DNA of 64,000 nucleotides, from NCBI RefSeq assembly GCF_008195825.1, contig NZ_CP043329.1, forward strand, positions 2,046,001-2,110,000. The letters run 5' to 3'. This stretch comes from Pedobacter aquae (lineage in GTDB: Bacteria; Bacteroidota; Bacteroidia; Sphingobacteriales; Sphingobacteriaceae). Positions 22,614-33,015 of the stretch are shown here, piece by piece. The notes under the pieces are model-generated. The model worked only from the letters and a program-made list of their open reading frames with translations. It had not been told where the DNA came from and searched no databases. How positions within the stretch are numbered: position 1 is the first letter of the stretch; each line of letters opens with the position of its first letter. The translations under genes and the position numbers were made by a program.

Positions 22614-22932
22614 CAATAAACCTACGGTTTCTGGTACAACTGTAACAAGAGATTTAAGACAATTAGATATTGAAACTGAAAATATTTATGAGTCTTTAGT
22701 AGTAATTAGTAAAAGAGCTAATCAAATTGGAGCCAACTTAAAAGAAGAGCTTCACGGTAAATTAGCTGAGTTTGCAAGCTCTAACGACAATTTAGAGGAA
22801 GTATTTGAAAACAGAGAGCAGATTGAAATCTCTAAGCACTATGAAAGAATGCCAAAAGCTTCTTTAATTGCTATTGATGAATTTATTCATGGTAAAGTTT
22901 ACCACAGAAATCCTTCTAAAGAACAAAAATAA
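22597..22932 (+). CDS. rpoZ: RNA polymerase omega subunit (Bacteroidota RpoZ-like)
   Basis: 111 residues. An Asn-rich N-terminus is followed by a helical region (IETENIYESLVVISKRANQIG) that matches the omega-fold core where RpoZ contacts beta-prime. The C-terminal part (EQIEISKHYERMPKASLIAIDEF) is typical of the Bacteroidota form. It overlaps the end of bamD, the conserved order in this phylum. The Asn run comes from the CAACAACAATAACAATAA-like overlap; a later start is possible but none is obvious before the conserved region. Confidence 0.85.
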   Translation: MNNNNNNKPTVSGTTVTRDLRQLDIETENIYESLVVISKRANQIGANLKEELHGKLAEFASSNDNLEEVFENREQIEISKHYERMPKASLIAIDEFIHGKVYHRNPSKEQK

Positions 22933-23030
22933 TTTGTTTTATATTTGGCTTTAGAGGCTGAGCGTTTTAGCAAAAAGCCTAAATAATTAACTCTTAAATT
23001 ATTTGAGAGAAATTTTAAGACTTTTTGAAG

Positions 23031-24222
23031 ATGCTTGAAGGAAAAAATATATTACTTGGCGTTTGTGGCAGTATAGCAAGTTACAAATCGGCAGAATTAA
23101 CTAGATTACTTGTTAAAGCTGGCGCAAACGTCAAAATAATAATGACCAAGGATGCTAAAGCATTCATTACTCCTTTAACCTTATCTACCCTATCAAAAAA
23201 TCAAGTATTTTCAGAATATTATCAGGCCGATACGGGCCAATGGAATAACCATGTGGAATTGGCTTTGTGGGCAGATTTAATATTAATTGCCCCTATCACT
23301 GCTAATACTTTAGCTAAATTTGCTTCTGGAGGATGTGACAACTTGTTAAGCGCATGCTACCTATCGGCAAAATGTCCTGTTATGTTTGCCCCGGCGATGG
23401 ATTTAGATATGTGGCAGCACCCATCGACAAAAAAAATATCCAAACTTTATTAAATTACGGCAATATCTTGATTAAGCCAGGTAAAGGAGAGCTAGCCAGC
23501 GGACTACATGGAGAAGGTAGAATGGAAGAGCCGGAAACTATATATCAACAGGTCATTCATCATTTTGAGTTTGAACAACTATTGAAGGGTAAACATGTTT
23601 TAGTAACGGCTGGACCAACTTTTGAACCGATAGACCCGGTTAGGTTTATTGGTAATCATTCATCTGGAAAAATGGGCTTTGCTATTGCTGAGCTATGTGC
23701 GAAACTTGGTGCTCATGTAAACTTGATAAGTGGACCAGTAGCTTTGGATGTTCATCATCTGAATATTAAAAGGACTAATGTAACTACCGCAGAAGACATG
23801 TTAAATGCTGTTAATCTTACTTTTGCTGATTGTGATGTTTGTATTATGAGTGCAGCAGTTGCAGATTACACTCCGATAGAAAAGGCTGAACAAAAAATAA
23901 AAAAAAGTGATACCGAATTTAATATCACCCTAAAGAAAACAACTGATATTCTTCAATATTTAGGCTCCATCAAAAAAATCAAATCTTAGTTGGTTTTGCT
24001 TTAGAGACTGAAAAAGAAGAAGAGCATGCTGAGATTAAACTACAAAAGAAAAATCTTGACTTCATTGTTCTTAATTCCTTAAATGATGCAGGAGCGGGAT
24101 TTAGAGGTGATTTAAATAAAATAACAATCATCAAAAAAGGTGGCGAAAAAACTAAGTATGATTTAAAATCAAAATCTGAAGTTGCAATGGACATCATCAA
24201 TACATTAATAAAATTTTTATGA
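23031..24222 (+). CDS. coaBC: CoaBC phosphopantothenoylcysteine decarboxylase/synthetase, twice frameshifted
   Basis: Bifunctional coenzyme A enzyme. The CoaC flavoprotein domain (LLGVCGSIASYKSAELTRLL, catalytic His in NHVELALWADL, APAMDLDMW) is followed by the CoaB ligase (VLVTAGPTFEPIDPVRFIGN, SSGKMG, AAVADYTP, VGFALETEKE). Two minus-one lesions interrupt it: an A8 run at 23429-23436 and an A7 run at 23972-23978. One added A at each restores an unbroken 397-residue protein, the usual length. The ATG at 23031 is preferred over an upstream TTG. The stop overlaps the next start (ATGA). CoaBC is normally essential, so both are probably sequence errors. Confidence 0.92.
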
Positions 24223-25118
24223 AGCATTACCTTTTAAGCTTGCTTTTTTGCATCATATCATACGTATCTTATGCTCAAGATTTAAATGCCAGGGTACAAA
24301 TATTATCTCCACAAATTCAAAACACTAATAAAAGACCATTAGAAGTATTAGAAACAGCTATGTCTGATTTTTTGAATAATAGAAAATGGTCTACTGATGA
24401 ACTTTTAGCTACCGAAAAAATAGACTGTAATTTTGTCATCAACCTTAAAGAATGGGATGGTTCTAGTAATTTTAAGGCTGAAGCACAAATTATTAGTAGT
24501 AGACCTGTATTTAATAGTTCATACAATACTACACTTTTAAGTATAAATGATAGAGATTTTGACTTTTCTTATTCTGAAGGGCAGCCTTTAGACTTTTCTG
24601 ACCAAAATTTCATCAATAACCTGAGCTCGATGTTGGCATTTTATGCTTATATAATTGTTGGATTGGATTATGATAGCTTTACTAAACTAGGAGGCGCTAA
24701 CTACTTTAATAAAGCACAAGATGTTTTAAATAATGCACAAAATGCCCCATTTTCTGGTTGGAAAGCTTTTGAAGGATTGAGAAACAGATATTGGTTAATT
24801 GAAAATATTACCAGTAAGAATTTCTTGCCATTAAGAGAGATTATTTATGATTACCATAGAGAAGGATTAGATGTGATGGCAGAAAATGCGGCTAAGGGGA
24901 GAAAAAACATCTTATCTATCTTACCAAAAATATCCGAAATAGATAAACAAAGACAGGGAGCAATGTTTAATCAAGCATTTTTCACTGCTAAAGCAGATGA
25001 AATCACGAATATTTTTTCAAAATCAGATCCTTCTGAAAAATTGAAAGTATATAATATTTTAGTTGTTGCAGACCCTGCTAATACCAGTACTTACGAAGCA
25101 TTAAAAAACAATAAATAA
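24219..25118 (+). CDS. DUF4835 family secreted protein
   Basis: 299 residues with a Sec signal peptide (MKHYLLSLLFCIISYVSYAQ, cleavage after AQ). The mature part matches the Bacteroidota DUF4835 family: QDLNARVQILSPQIQNTNK at its start, AQIISSRPVF and FYAYIIVGLDYDSFTKLGG further in. The function is unknown. It overlaps coaBC by 4 bases (ATGA) and is followed 15 bases later by recN, a conserved order in the phylum. It is probably periplasmic or outer-membrane associated. Confidence 0.87.
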   Translation: MKHYLLSLLFCIISYVSYAQDLNARVQILSPQIQNTNKRPLEVLETAMSDFLNNRKWSTDELLATEKIDCNFVINLKEWDGSSNFKAEAQIISSRPVFNSSYNTTLLSINDRDFDFSYSEGQPLDFSDQNFINNLSSMLAFYAYIIVGLDYDSFTKLGGANYFNKAQDVLNNAQNAPFSGWKAFEGLRNRYWLIENITSKNFLPLREIIYDYHREGLDVMAENAAKGRKNILSILPKISEIDKQRQGAMFNQAFFTAKADEITNIFSKSDPSEKLKVYNILVVADPANTSTYEALKNNK

Positions 25119-25133
25119 CAATTAGATTTAGCT

Positions 25134-26795
25134 ATGCTGAGCAGATTACATATTAAGAATTATGCGCTTATAGATTCATTGGATATTTCTTTTGATGAGC
25201 ATTTAAATATTCTTACCGGAGAAACTGGAGCAGGAAAATCTATTATATTAGGAGCTTTAGGTCTAATTCTAGGCCAGAGAGCAGAAGGTAAATACTTCTT
25301 CAACCAGCAGAAGAAATGCATTATTGAAGGTTTTTTCAAAGTGAAGAACTATCAATTGAATACATTTTTTGAAGAAAATGATTTAGATTATGAAGAGGAA
25401 ACCGTTTTAAGAAGAGAAATTTCTTTAGATGGAAAATCAAGAGCCTTTATTAATGATACTCCGGTTAATTTAACCACACTAAAACAAGTTGGCGAGCAGC
25501 TGATAGACATCCACTCGCAACATGCGACATTAGAAATTAGTAATCAGAAATTTCAGTTATTAGTGGTTGATTTAATGGCTAATCATCAAGAGCTTATTGA
25601 AAAATATACATCTTCTTATAAAATCTATAAAAAGAAAGTTAAACAGCTTGACACTTTAATTGAGCAAAGCGAAAAAGAAAAAGCAGAGTTAGATTATTTA
25701 CAATTTCAGTTTGATGAGCTTGAGCAAGCGAAGCTTAGTGCAGATGAGCAAGATCATCTGGAGCAAGAGTTGGAAAGGTTAAATCATGCGGAAGAGATAA
25801 AATCTAATCTTCTAAACGCTTCTACCCTATTGCAAAATCAAGAAGTTAATGCTTTAAACTTAATAAAAGAAGCATCAAACCAATTACAACAGGCTGAAAA
25901 GTATCAACAAGATATTAGTGCTTTAGGCGAAAGATTAAAAAGTTGCTTAATAGAGATAAAAGATATAGCTAGTGAAGTAGAGGATATAGAACAAACCATA
26001 TCTTTTGATGAGAATAAAGCTGCTTTAGTGAGTGAGAGGTTAGATTTAATTTACAGTTTGCAAAAGAAACATCGTGTTAACAGTAATCAAGAGCTTTTAA
26101 ATTATCAGGAAGAGTTATCATCAAAACTTAATAAAATTCTTTTTGCTGATGAAGACATAGAACGCTTGCAAAAGGAAATACAAGAAGAAAAGCTTTTACT
26201 TGTAGAGCAAGCGAAAACCATCAGCTTAAATAGAAAAAATGCAATTCCTGCAATAGAGGAATATATCATCAAAATTTTAGCAGAAATTGGTATGGCAAAT
26301 GCTGATGTTAAGCTTGAGCAATTGGTTAAAGAAGAAAACAACTTTGACCAAGACGGTTTAGACCAGATTAAATTTTTGTTTAGTGCAAATAAAGGCCATC
26401 AGTTACAAGAATTAAGTAAGGTTGCTTCTGGAGGAGAGTTATCTAGGCTGATGTTAAGCATTAAATCTTTGATAGCTAAGAAAACTGCTTTACCAACCAT
26501 TATTTTTGATGAGATTGATACCGGAGTATCTGGAGAAGTAGCTCATAAAGTTGGGAACATTATGGAAAAGCTAGCAGAAGACATGCAAGTGATAACCATT
26601 ACACATTTACCGCAGATGGCTAGCAAAGGAAAGTCGCATTATTTTGTATATAAAGAAATAAAAGACGATTTTACTTATTCGCAAATAAAGAAACTTAATA
26701 ACGAAGAACGCATTTTAGAGATAGCAAAAATGTTGAGCGGAGAGCATCCGAAAGAATCAGCAATACAAAATGCTAAAGAATTATTATTTGGATAA
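25134..26795 (+). CDS. recN: DNA repair protein RecN
   Basis: 553-residue SMC-like ATPase in double-strand break repair. Walker A is TGETGAGKS (residues 28-36). A long coiled coil with Glu/Lys/Gln-rich heptads covers about residues 150-370. The C-terminal half of the ATPase has signature VASGGELSRLMLSIK and Walker B TIIFDEIDTGVSGEVA. Length is normal. Confidence 0.96.
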   Translation: MLSRLHIKNYALIDSLDISFDEHLNILTGETGAGKSIILGALGLILGQRAEGKYFFNQQKKCIIEGFFKVKNYQLNTFFEENDLDYEEETVLRREISLDGKSRAFINDTPVNLTTLKQVGEQLIDIHSQHATLEISNQKFQLLVVDLMANHQELIEKYTSSYKIYKKKVKQLDTLIEQSEKEKAELDYLQFQFDELEQAKLSADEQDHLEQELERLNHAEEIKSNLLNASTLLQNQEVNALNLIKEASNQLQQAEKYQQDISALGERLKSCLIEIKDIASEVEDIEQTISFDENKAALVSERLDLIYSLQKKHRVNSNQELLNYQEELSSKLNKILFADEDIERLQKEIQEEKLLLVEQAKTISLNRKNAIPAIEEYIIKILAEIGMANADVKLEQLVKEENNFDQDGLDQIKFLFSANKGHQLQELSKVASGGELSRLMLSIKSLIAKKTALPTIIFDEIDTGVSGEVAHKVGNIMEKLAEDMQVITITHLPQMASKGKSHYFVYKEIKDDFTYSQIKKLNNEERILEIAKMLSGEHPKESAIQNAKELLFG

Positions 26796-26875
26796 ATTTT
26801 ATCATCCACAAAATTTTATAATCTTTACACATTCAAATTACAATGAAGCTTAATAGCTTAAAAAAGAATTAAAAT

Positions 26876-27700
26876 ATGGCTTATAATTTATTAAAAGGTA
26901 AACGTGGTATCATCACAGGTGCTTTAGATGAAAACTCTATTGCGTGGAAAGTTGCTGAGAAAGCTCACGAAGAAGGTGCTACTTTTGTATTGACCAACGC
27001 ACCTATTGCAATGCGTATGGGAGAAATAAATAAACTTGCTGAGAAAACTAACTCGCAAATTATCCCGGCTGATGCAACAAGCATAGATGATTTAACGAAC
27101 CTTTATACTCAGGCTCAAGAAGTTTTAGGTGGTAAAATAGATTTCGTTTTACACTCTATAGGTATGAGTGTGAATATCCGTAAAAAAATTCCTTATACAG
27201 AGTCTAACTACGAGTATTTTGCAAAAGGCATTGATGTATCTGCTATGTCTTTACATAAAATGCTTGCGGTTGCAAAAAAATTAGATGCAATAAACGAAGG
27301 AGGAAGTGTGGTTGCCTTAACTTATATGGCAGCACAACGTACTTATCCTTTCTATACCGATATGGCCGATATTAAAGCTATGTTAGAATCTATAGCCAGA
27401 AGTTTTGGTTACCATTATGGATTAGAGAAAAAAGTACGTATCAATACGGTTTCTCAATCTCCAACAAAAACAACAGCTGGAACAGGAATTAAAGGTTTTG
27501 GCGATTTCTATGATTTTGCTGATAAAATTGCTCCTCTAGGCAATGCTGATGCAGAATCTTGTGCAGATTATTGTATTACTTTATTCTCTGATTTAACCCG
27601 CATGGTTACCATGCAGAATTTATTCCATGATGGTGGTTACTCATCAACAGGTGTAAGTATGGATGTAATGACTGCTATTGGAGCTGGTGAAGAAGGGTAA
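26876..27700 (+). CDS. fabI: Enoyl-[acyl-carrier-protein] reductase FabI (NADH)
   Basis: 274-residue SDR-fold enzyme for the last reductive step of fatty-acid elongation. The N-terminal nucleotide motif is in KRGIITGALDENSIAW. Catalytic Tyr and Lys are in YTDMADIK (Y-x6-K), preceded by the second FabI tyrosine in LTYMAAQRTYPF. SQSPTKTTAGTGIKGF is the substrate-binding loop. It is 80 bases after recN and ends before a large palindromic element. Confidence 0.95.
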   Translation: MAYNLLKGKRGIITGALDENSIAWKVAEKAHEEGATFVLTNAPIAMRMGEINKLAEKTNSQIIPADATSIDDLTNLYTQAQEVLGGKIDFVLHSIGMSVNIRKKIPYTESNYEYFAKGIDVSAMSLHKMLAVAKKLDAINEGGSVVALTYMAAQRTYPFYTDMADIKAMLESIARSFGYHYGLEKKVRINTVSQSPTKTTAGTGIKGFGDFYDFADKIAPLGNADAESCADYCITLFSDLTRMVTMQNLFHDGGYSSTGVSMDVMTAIGAGEEG

Positions 27701-27723
27701 TAATTCAAATTTTTATATAAAAG

Positions 27724-27850
27724 GAGGCTGTCTCAAAAATAGTATCTGTCACATTGAGCGGAGTCGAAATGTTCTCTGATATGCTTAGAAAAGGCTTCGA
27801 CTCCGCTCAGCCTGACACAAAATGGTAATTTGAGACAGCCTCTTTTTTTT
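27724..27850. repeat. Nested palindromic intergenic element, possible bidirectional terminator
   Basis: Outer perfect 14-bp inverted repeat GAGGCTGTCTCAAA (27724-27737) and its complement (27829-27842), followed by a T run. Inner perfect 13-bp repeat GAGCGGAGTCGAA (27756-27768) and complement (27796-27808), with TGTCA/TGACA arms between. The whole folds into one long cruciform between convergent fabI and the 27849-28244 lipoprotein gene. GC content is higher than its surroundings, and the inner motif is of a kind often seen dispersed in Bacteroidota genomes (from memory). It probably terminates transcription in both directions. Confidence 0.8.
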
Positions 27851-28244
27851 ATTCCTCTGATGGTATTAAAACTATTTTAACCGGTAAAGCACCAGGTCTG
27901 TTAATCACTCCTAAATCAGTACTTTGTACCTTGATGATGGCACCTACTCTAACGGCATAGGTATAAGAAATTCCTTCAAATACATTTGGAATAGGTTCAT
28001 CCTCACCATCAACAAATGTCCCATAAACCAAAATACCATCTAAATCATAAACATTTTGATTAATCTCTGTTAAAGGAATAGAAAAGGAATAAGTTACTCC
28101 GCCATCATTAGTAATCCATTCATTTTGTTGAATAACATCATAAATGGTTTTATTTGGAACAGTATAATATTCTTCTGTTACTTTTTGGCAAGCTGATGTT
28201 CCTAACACCAATACACCTAATAAAATGATGGACAGCTTCTTCAT
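27849..28244 (-). CDS. Small hypothetical lipoprotein
   Basis: 131 residues. Lipoprotein signal peptide with lipobox GTSACQK (Cys about residue 19). The mature domain is beta-rich (TYSFSIPLTEINQNVYDLDGILVY...) without a family I can name. It probably sits on the periplasmic or outer face of the outer membrane. Its stop lies against the palindromic element used as terminator. Confidence 0.75.
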   Translation of the reverse strand: MKKLSIILLGVLVLGTSACQKVTEEYYTVPNKTIYDVIQQNEWITNDGGVTYSFSIPLTEINQNVYDLDGILVYGTFVDGEDEPIPNVFEGISYTYAVRVGAIIKVQSTDLGVINRPGALPVKIVLIPSEE

Positions 28245-28312
28245 GTGTATTATGTTTGAGGTGAATAATTATTATTTAGACGATTGAAATTTCTATATGG
28301 TTGCATGCTAAC

Positions 28313-28347
28313 AAAAAAAGCACCACAATTATTGTGATGCTTTTTTA
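28313..28347 (-). terminator. clpC terminator
   Basis: A-rich arm, stem around GCACCACAAT / ATTGTGATGC (one mismatch) and a T6 run. It lies between clpC and the small lipoprotein gene, both leftward. Confidence 0.7.
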
Positions 28348-28364
28348 TATAGAAGAAGTTCTAA

Positions 28365-30911
28365 CTACTCTCCGCCTTCTTTCTCTTCTTCCTTCTTCTT
28401 TTTCTTTTTAGCGGCTTTACCTATGATATGGATTTGATCTTTTTCTTTATCATAATCTACTTCCATGGTATCACCTTCTGTAAGCTCTCCTTTAAGAATT
28501 TCCTCTGCAATTGGATCTTCTAAGAATTTTTGGATGGCTCTCTTCAATGGACGAGCACCAAAATTAGAATCAAAGCCTTTTTCAGCTATGTAATCTTTGG
28601 CTGCTTCAGTTAATTTGATATCATAACCCAGAGTTTGAACTCGACCAAATAAGGCTTTTAGTTCAATATCAATGATTTGGAATATTTCTTCTTTTTCAAG
28701 AGAGTTAAATACAATTACATCATCAACACGATTTAAAAACTCAGGAGCGAATGCTCTTTTTAAAGCACTTTCAATTACAGTTTTATTATGACTTTCTGTT
28801 TGTGATAATTTAGCAGAAGTTGCAAAACCAACACCTTGGCCAAAATCTTTTAACTGACGAGCACCAATATTAGAAGTCATGATGATGATGGTATTTCTAA
28901 AATCGACTTTACGACCTAAAGAATCTGTTAACTGACCTTCATCTAAAACTTGTAATAAGATATTAAATACATCTGGATGCGCTTTTTCAATCTCATCTAA
29001 CAATACAACAGCGTAAGGTTTTCTACGTACTTTTTCTGTTAACTGTCCGCCTTCTTCATATCCCACATAACCCGGAGGCGCTCCTACCAATCTGGAAACA
29101 GCAAATTTCTCCATGTACTCGCTCATATCTATCTGAATCAAGGCATCATCAGTATCAAACATAAAACGAGCAAGTTCTTTAGCCAACTCTGTTTTACCAA
29201 CACCTGTAGGACCTAAGAAAATGAAAGAACCAATTGGTTTTTTAGGATCTTTTAATCCGGCTCTGGTACGTTGTATAGCTTTTGTTAATTTCTTGATAGC
29301 ATCATCCTGACCAATAATTTTCTCGTTAATTTTCTCGAACATACCTAATAGTTTTTGGCTATCGGTTTGTCCAACACGTTGTAACGGAATACCAGTCATC
29401 ATAGAAACTACTTCAGCAACATTGTCTTCAGAGACGATATATCTCTTAGTTTTAGTTTCTGCTTCCCATTCTGCCTTAGCTTTATCTAATTCTTCTAGCA
29501 GATTCTTCTCAGTATCGCGAAGTTTTGCCGCTTCTTCGTATTTCTGGCTACGAACTACTTTGTTTTTCTCAACCTTTATTTGCTCAATTTTTTGCTCAAT
29601 ATCAATGATATTTTGCGGAACATGAATATTGGTTAAGTGAACTCTAGAGCCAGCCTCATCTAAAGCATCGATAGCTTTGTCTGGTAAAAATCTATCAGTG
29701 ATGTATCTTGAAGTTAGGCTAACGCAGGCTTCAATAGCTTCGTCTGTATAAGTTACACCGTGGTGTTCTTCATACTTTTCTTTGATTCTGTTTAAAATCT
29801 CGATAGTTTCTGTTGGTGTAGCAGGTTCTATCATCACCTTTTGGAAACGACGGTCTAAAGCACCATCTTTCTCGATGTACTGACGATATTCATCTAAAGT
29901 TGTAGCGCCAATGCATTGGATTTCTCCACGAGCTAATGCAGGTTTAAACATGTTAGAAGCATCTAACGAGCCCGAAGCACCACCAGCACCAACAATGGTA
30001 TGAATCTCATCAATAAACAAAATAACATCAGGAGATTTCTCTAACTCGTTCATTACAGCCTTCATACGCTCTTCAAATTGGCCGCGGTATTTAGTACCAG
30101 CCACTAAAGAAGCTAAATCAAGTGTAACAACTCTTTTGTTAAATAATACTCTTGAAACTTTACGTTGTACAATTCTTAAAGCCAAACCTTCTGCAATAGC
30201 AGATTTACCAACGCCAGGCTCTCCTATTAAAATAGGGTTATTTTTCTTACGACGAGATAAAATTTGAGAAACACGTTCAATTTCTTTCTCACGACCAACG
30301 ATAGGATCTAATTTCCCATCTTCGGCCATTTTGGTTAAGTCTCTTCCAAAATTATCTAGTACTGGTGTTTTAGATTTGATATCTGAAACCTTTTTTGGTG
30401 TAGAAAAAGACTCTTCTTCTTTAAAGTCATCATCACCACCACTAGTTGCAGAATTTGTAGGATCATCTCTAAAACCACCTTTATTATTTTCTACTTCAGA
30501 TTTAAATATTTCATAATTTAAATTGAACTGCGCCAATATTTGAGAAGCTATGTTATCTTCCTCTCTTAAAATGGATAATAAAAGATGCTCTGTACCTATA
30601 ATATCGCTTTTAAAAATTTTAGCTTCTAGGTAGGTAATCTTCAATACCTTTTCTGCTTGCTTGGTTAGGGGAATGTTCCCTAAGTTTGCGGTAATAGCAG
30701 AAGTACCGCGTACGGCATCTTCAATAGCTCTGCGAAGCTTTGCTGTATCAACACCCAAAGATTTTAAAATCTTTATTGCTACTCCATCTCCTTCTCTGAT
30801 CAAGCCCAATAGCAAATGTTCTGTGCCAATATAATCATGACCTAACCTTAAAGCCTCTTCACGGCTGTAAGAAATTACGTCTTTAACTCGGGGCGAAAAT
30901 TTAGCTTCCAT
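28365..30911 (-). CDS. clpC: ATP-dependent Clp protease ATPase subunit ClpC
   Basis: 848-residue Hsp100 unfoldase. Tandem Clp-N repeats (about 1-145, both with [13 protein letters not shown]). AAA1 Walker [14 protein letters not shown] and Walker [22 protein letters not shown]-domain (about 430-480, [21 protein letters not shown]). AAA2 Walker [15 protein letters not shown] and Walker [17 protein letters not shown]. The M-domain and Clp-N type indicate ClpC rather than ClpA. The C-terminus has a run of lysines, then acidic residues. It delivers substrates to ClpP. Confidence 0.95.
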   Translation of the reverse strand: MEAKFSPRVKDVISYSREEALRLGHDYIGTEHLLLGLIREGDGVAIKILKSLGVDTAKLRRAIEDAVRGTSAITANLGNIPLTKQAEKVLKITYLEAKIFKSDIIGTEHLLLSILREEDNIASQILAQFNLNYEIFKSEVENNKGGFRDDPTNSATSGGDDDFKEEESFSTPKKVSDIKSKTPVLDNFGRDLTKMAEDGKLDPIVGREKEIERVSQILSRRKKNNPILIGEPGVGKSAIAEGLALRIVQRKVSRVLFNKRVVTLDLASLVAGTKYRGQFEERMKAVMNELEKSPDVILFIDEIHTIVGAGGASGSLDASNMFKPALARGEIQCIGATTLDEYRQYIEKDGALDRRFQKVMIEPATPTETIEILNRIKEKYEEHHGVTYTDEAIEACVSLTSRYITDRFLPDKAIDALDEAGSRVHLTNIHVPQNIIDIEQKIEQIKVEKNKVVRSQKYEEAAKLRDTEKNLLEELDKAKAEWEAETKTKRYIVSEDNVAEVVSMMTGIPLQRVGQTDSQKLLGMFEKINEKIIGQDDAIKKLTKAIQRTRAGLKDPKKPIGSFIFLGPTGVGKTELAKELARFMFDTDDALIQIDMSEYMEKFAVSRLVGAPPGYVGYEEGGQLTEKVRRKPYAVVLLDEIEKAHPDVFNILLQVLDEGQLTDSLGRKVDFRNTIIIMTSNIGARQLKDFGQGVGFATSAKLSQTESHNKTVIESALKRAFAPEFLNRVDDVIVFNSLEKEEIFQIIDIELKALFGRVQTLGYDIKLTEAAKDYIAEKGFDSNFGARPLKRAIQKFLEDPIAEEILKGELTEGDTMEVDYDKEKDQIHIIGKAAKKKKKKEEEKEGGE

Positions 30912-31103
30912 ATAATACCTTTCTCTATAAGTGTAGAAACGTTCTAATGTATCAAATAGTTTTAGAAATGCAAGAGTAACGTTTGGTAGTTTTTATCAAC
31001 AATTTAACCAATATAGTGGAAAACCGTTTAACGATAGTGAAGTTAAGAATTTTTACCTGTTTCTGACCAAAAAAACGATATTTGCCTTTCAATTGATGAA
31101 ATA
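30912..31103. other. Divergent intergenic region, clpC / ettA
   Basis: 192 bases holding the promoters of both genes. A GATATTTG box (one mismatch to TANNTTTG), about 25 bases before the ettA ATG, is the best candidate I see. No CIRCE-like or CtsR-like repeat is visible. Confidence 0.4.
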
Positions 31104-32783
31104 ATGGCAGACGAGAAAATAATCTTTTCAATGGCAGGGGTAAATAAGATTTATCCGCCACAGAAACAGGTACTGAAAAATATTTACCTTTCTTTCTTTT
31201 ATGGCGCTAAAATTGGCGTTATAGGGTTAAATGGTTCTGGTAAATCTTCCCTATTAAAAATTATTGCTGGCTTAGATAAATCTTACCAGGGGGAAGTGGT
31301 ATTATCTCCAGGATTTTCTGTAGGATACTTAGCACAAGAACCAGAGCTAGACCCAGAGAAAACCGTGAAAGAAGTAGTTGAAGAGGGTGCAAAAGAGATT
31401 ACAGACATCCTAAAAGAATATGAAGAAATAAACGAAAAATTTGGTTTACCTGAAGTTTATGAAGACGCTGATGCGATGGATAAATTGATGGCAAGGCAAG
31501 GTGTTTTGCAAGACCAAATTGACGCTGTTAACGGGTGGGAGCTGGACGCAAAACTAGAGCGAGCTATGGATGCTTTACGTTGCCCAGAACCTGACGCAAA
31601 GATTGCCACATTGTCAGGAGGAGAGAAAAGGCGTGTAGCTTTATGCCGTTTATTGATACAAGAACCTGCTGTTTTATTGCTAGATGAACCAACCAATCAC
31701 TTAGATGCAGAATCTGTGGATTGGTTAGAGCAGCACTTACAAAACTACGAAGGAACTGTAATAGCGGTTACCCACGATAGGTATTTCTTAGATAATGTAG
31801 CTGGTTGGATTTTAGAATTAGACCGTGGAGAAGGCATTCCTTGGAAAGGTAATTACTCATCTTGGTTAGACCAAAAGGCTAAACGCTTAGCTCAGGAAGA
31901 AAAAACGGAGAGCAAACGCCAAAAAACATTAGAAAGAGAGTTAGAATGGGTAAGGATGGCGCCAAAAGCAAGACACGCAAAATCTAAAGCCAGACTAGGG
32001 AACTACGAAAAACTAGCATCAGAAGAAACAAAGGAAAGAGAAGATAAGCTTGAGCTATTTATCCCACCTGGACCAAGGTTGGGTAATGTAGTTATTGAAG
32101 CTAATGGTGTTACCAAAGCTTATGGAGACCGTGTGCTGTTTGAAAATTTAACCTTCTCTCTTCCGCCGGCTGGTATAGTGGGTATAATTGGACCAAATGG
32201 TGCCGGAAAAACCACTTTATTTAGGTTAATTACCGGACAAGAGACACCAGACGCTGGTACTTTTAGGGTTGGGGAGACCGTAAAATTAGGTTATGTAGAT
32301 CAGATGCATCATGATTTAGACCCAGAAAAATCTGTGTGGGAGAACATTACAGGCGGACATGAGACCATGATGCTTGGAAATAAATCTACCAATTCTAGGG
32401 CTTATGTTTCTAAGTTTAACTTTAACGGAGCAGATCAACAGAAAAAAGTAGCTGTGTTATCTGGAGGAGAACGTAATAGAGCCCATTTAGCTATTACTTT
32501 AAAAGAAGGTTCTAACGTTTTATTACTAGATGAGCCTACCAACGATATAGATGTAAATACTTTGAGAGCTTTAGAAGAAGCTTTAGAGAATTTTGGAGGT
32601 TGTGCGGTAGTTATTTCTCACGATAGGTGGTTTTTAGATAGAATATGTACGCATATTTTAGCCTTCGAAGGCGATTCACAGGTTTATTTCTTTGAAGGTA
32701 ATTACTCGGAATATGAAGAAAACCGTAAAAAGAGATTGGGTGATGTTGCTCCTAAAAGGATTAAATATAGAAAACTAGCTTAA
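31104..32783 (+). CDS. ettA: Energy-dependent translational throttle protein EttA (ABC-F)
   Basis: 559-residue ABC-F protein with two ATPase domains and no membrane segment. Domain 1: GLNGSGKSSLLKIIAG, LSGGEKRRVALCRLL, VLLLDEPTNHLDAESVDWLEQ. Domain 2: GPNGAGKTTLFRLITG, LSGGERNRAHLAITL, VLLLDEPTNDIDVNTLRALEE. The arm and linker regions (KRQKTLERELEWVRMAPKAR) fit EttA, which gates the first elongation step on 70S ribosomes according to ATP/ADP ratio. Confidence 0.95.
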   Translation: MADEKIIFSMAGVNKIYPPQKQVLKNIYLSFFYGAKIGVIGLNGSGKSSLLKIIAGLDKSYQGEVVLSPGFSVGYLAQEPELDPEKTVKEVVEEGAKEITDILKEYEEINEKFGLPEVYEDADAMDKLMARQGVLQDQIDAVNGWELDAKLERAMDALRCPEPDAKIATLSGGEKRRVALCRLLIQEPAVLLLDEPTNHLDAESVDWLEQHLQNYEGTVIAVTHDRYFLDNVAGWILELDRGEGIPWKGNYSSWLDQKAKRLAQEEKTESKRQKTLERELEWVRMAPKARHAKSKARLGNYEKLASEETKEREDKLELFIPPGPRLGNVVIEANGVTKAYGDRVLFENLTFSLPPAGIVGIIGPNGAGKTTLFRLITGQETPDAGTFRVGETVKLGYVDQMHHDLDPEKSVWENITGGHETMMLGNKSTNSRAYVSKFNFNGADQQKKVAVLSGGERNRAHLAITLKEGSNVLLLDEPTNDIDVNTLRALEEALENFGGCAVVISHDRWFLDRICTHILAFEGDSQVYFFEGNYSEYEENRKKRLGDVAPKRIKYRKLA

Positions 32784-32802
32784 GCGATTATAAAAATCAC
32801 TG

Positions 32803-32835
32803 AAAGCCTGCTTTTAACGAAGCGGGCTTTTTTAT
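32803..32835 (+). terminator. ettA terminator
   Basis: Stem AAAGCCTGCTT / GAAGCGGGCTTT (one G-T pair) followed by a T6 run. Confidence 0.85.
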
Positions 32836-33015
32836 TTTTAAAAAATAAGCGTTTTAAATGCGCTATTTATGTTTAGATGCTAATTTAAAGGGTGTTGATA
32901 AACCAGTTTATGTTAACAATTAAATAATAGTAATTTTATAAAATTATGAAAATCAATTACTTAATTTTATAGACCACAAAAATTGATGGTCAAATAAACT
33001 TTAAAAAGCATTATT
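32836..33015. other. Intergenic region before the RNase H-like gene
   Basis: 180 AT-rich bases; nothing recognised apart from likely promoter sequence. Confidence 0.4.

Noticed and set aside
30952-31161. 69-codon minus-strand ORF between clpC and ettA
   Set aside because: It overlaps the ettA start and both promoters, has a basic low-complexity product and no recognisable features.
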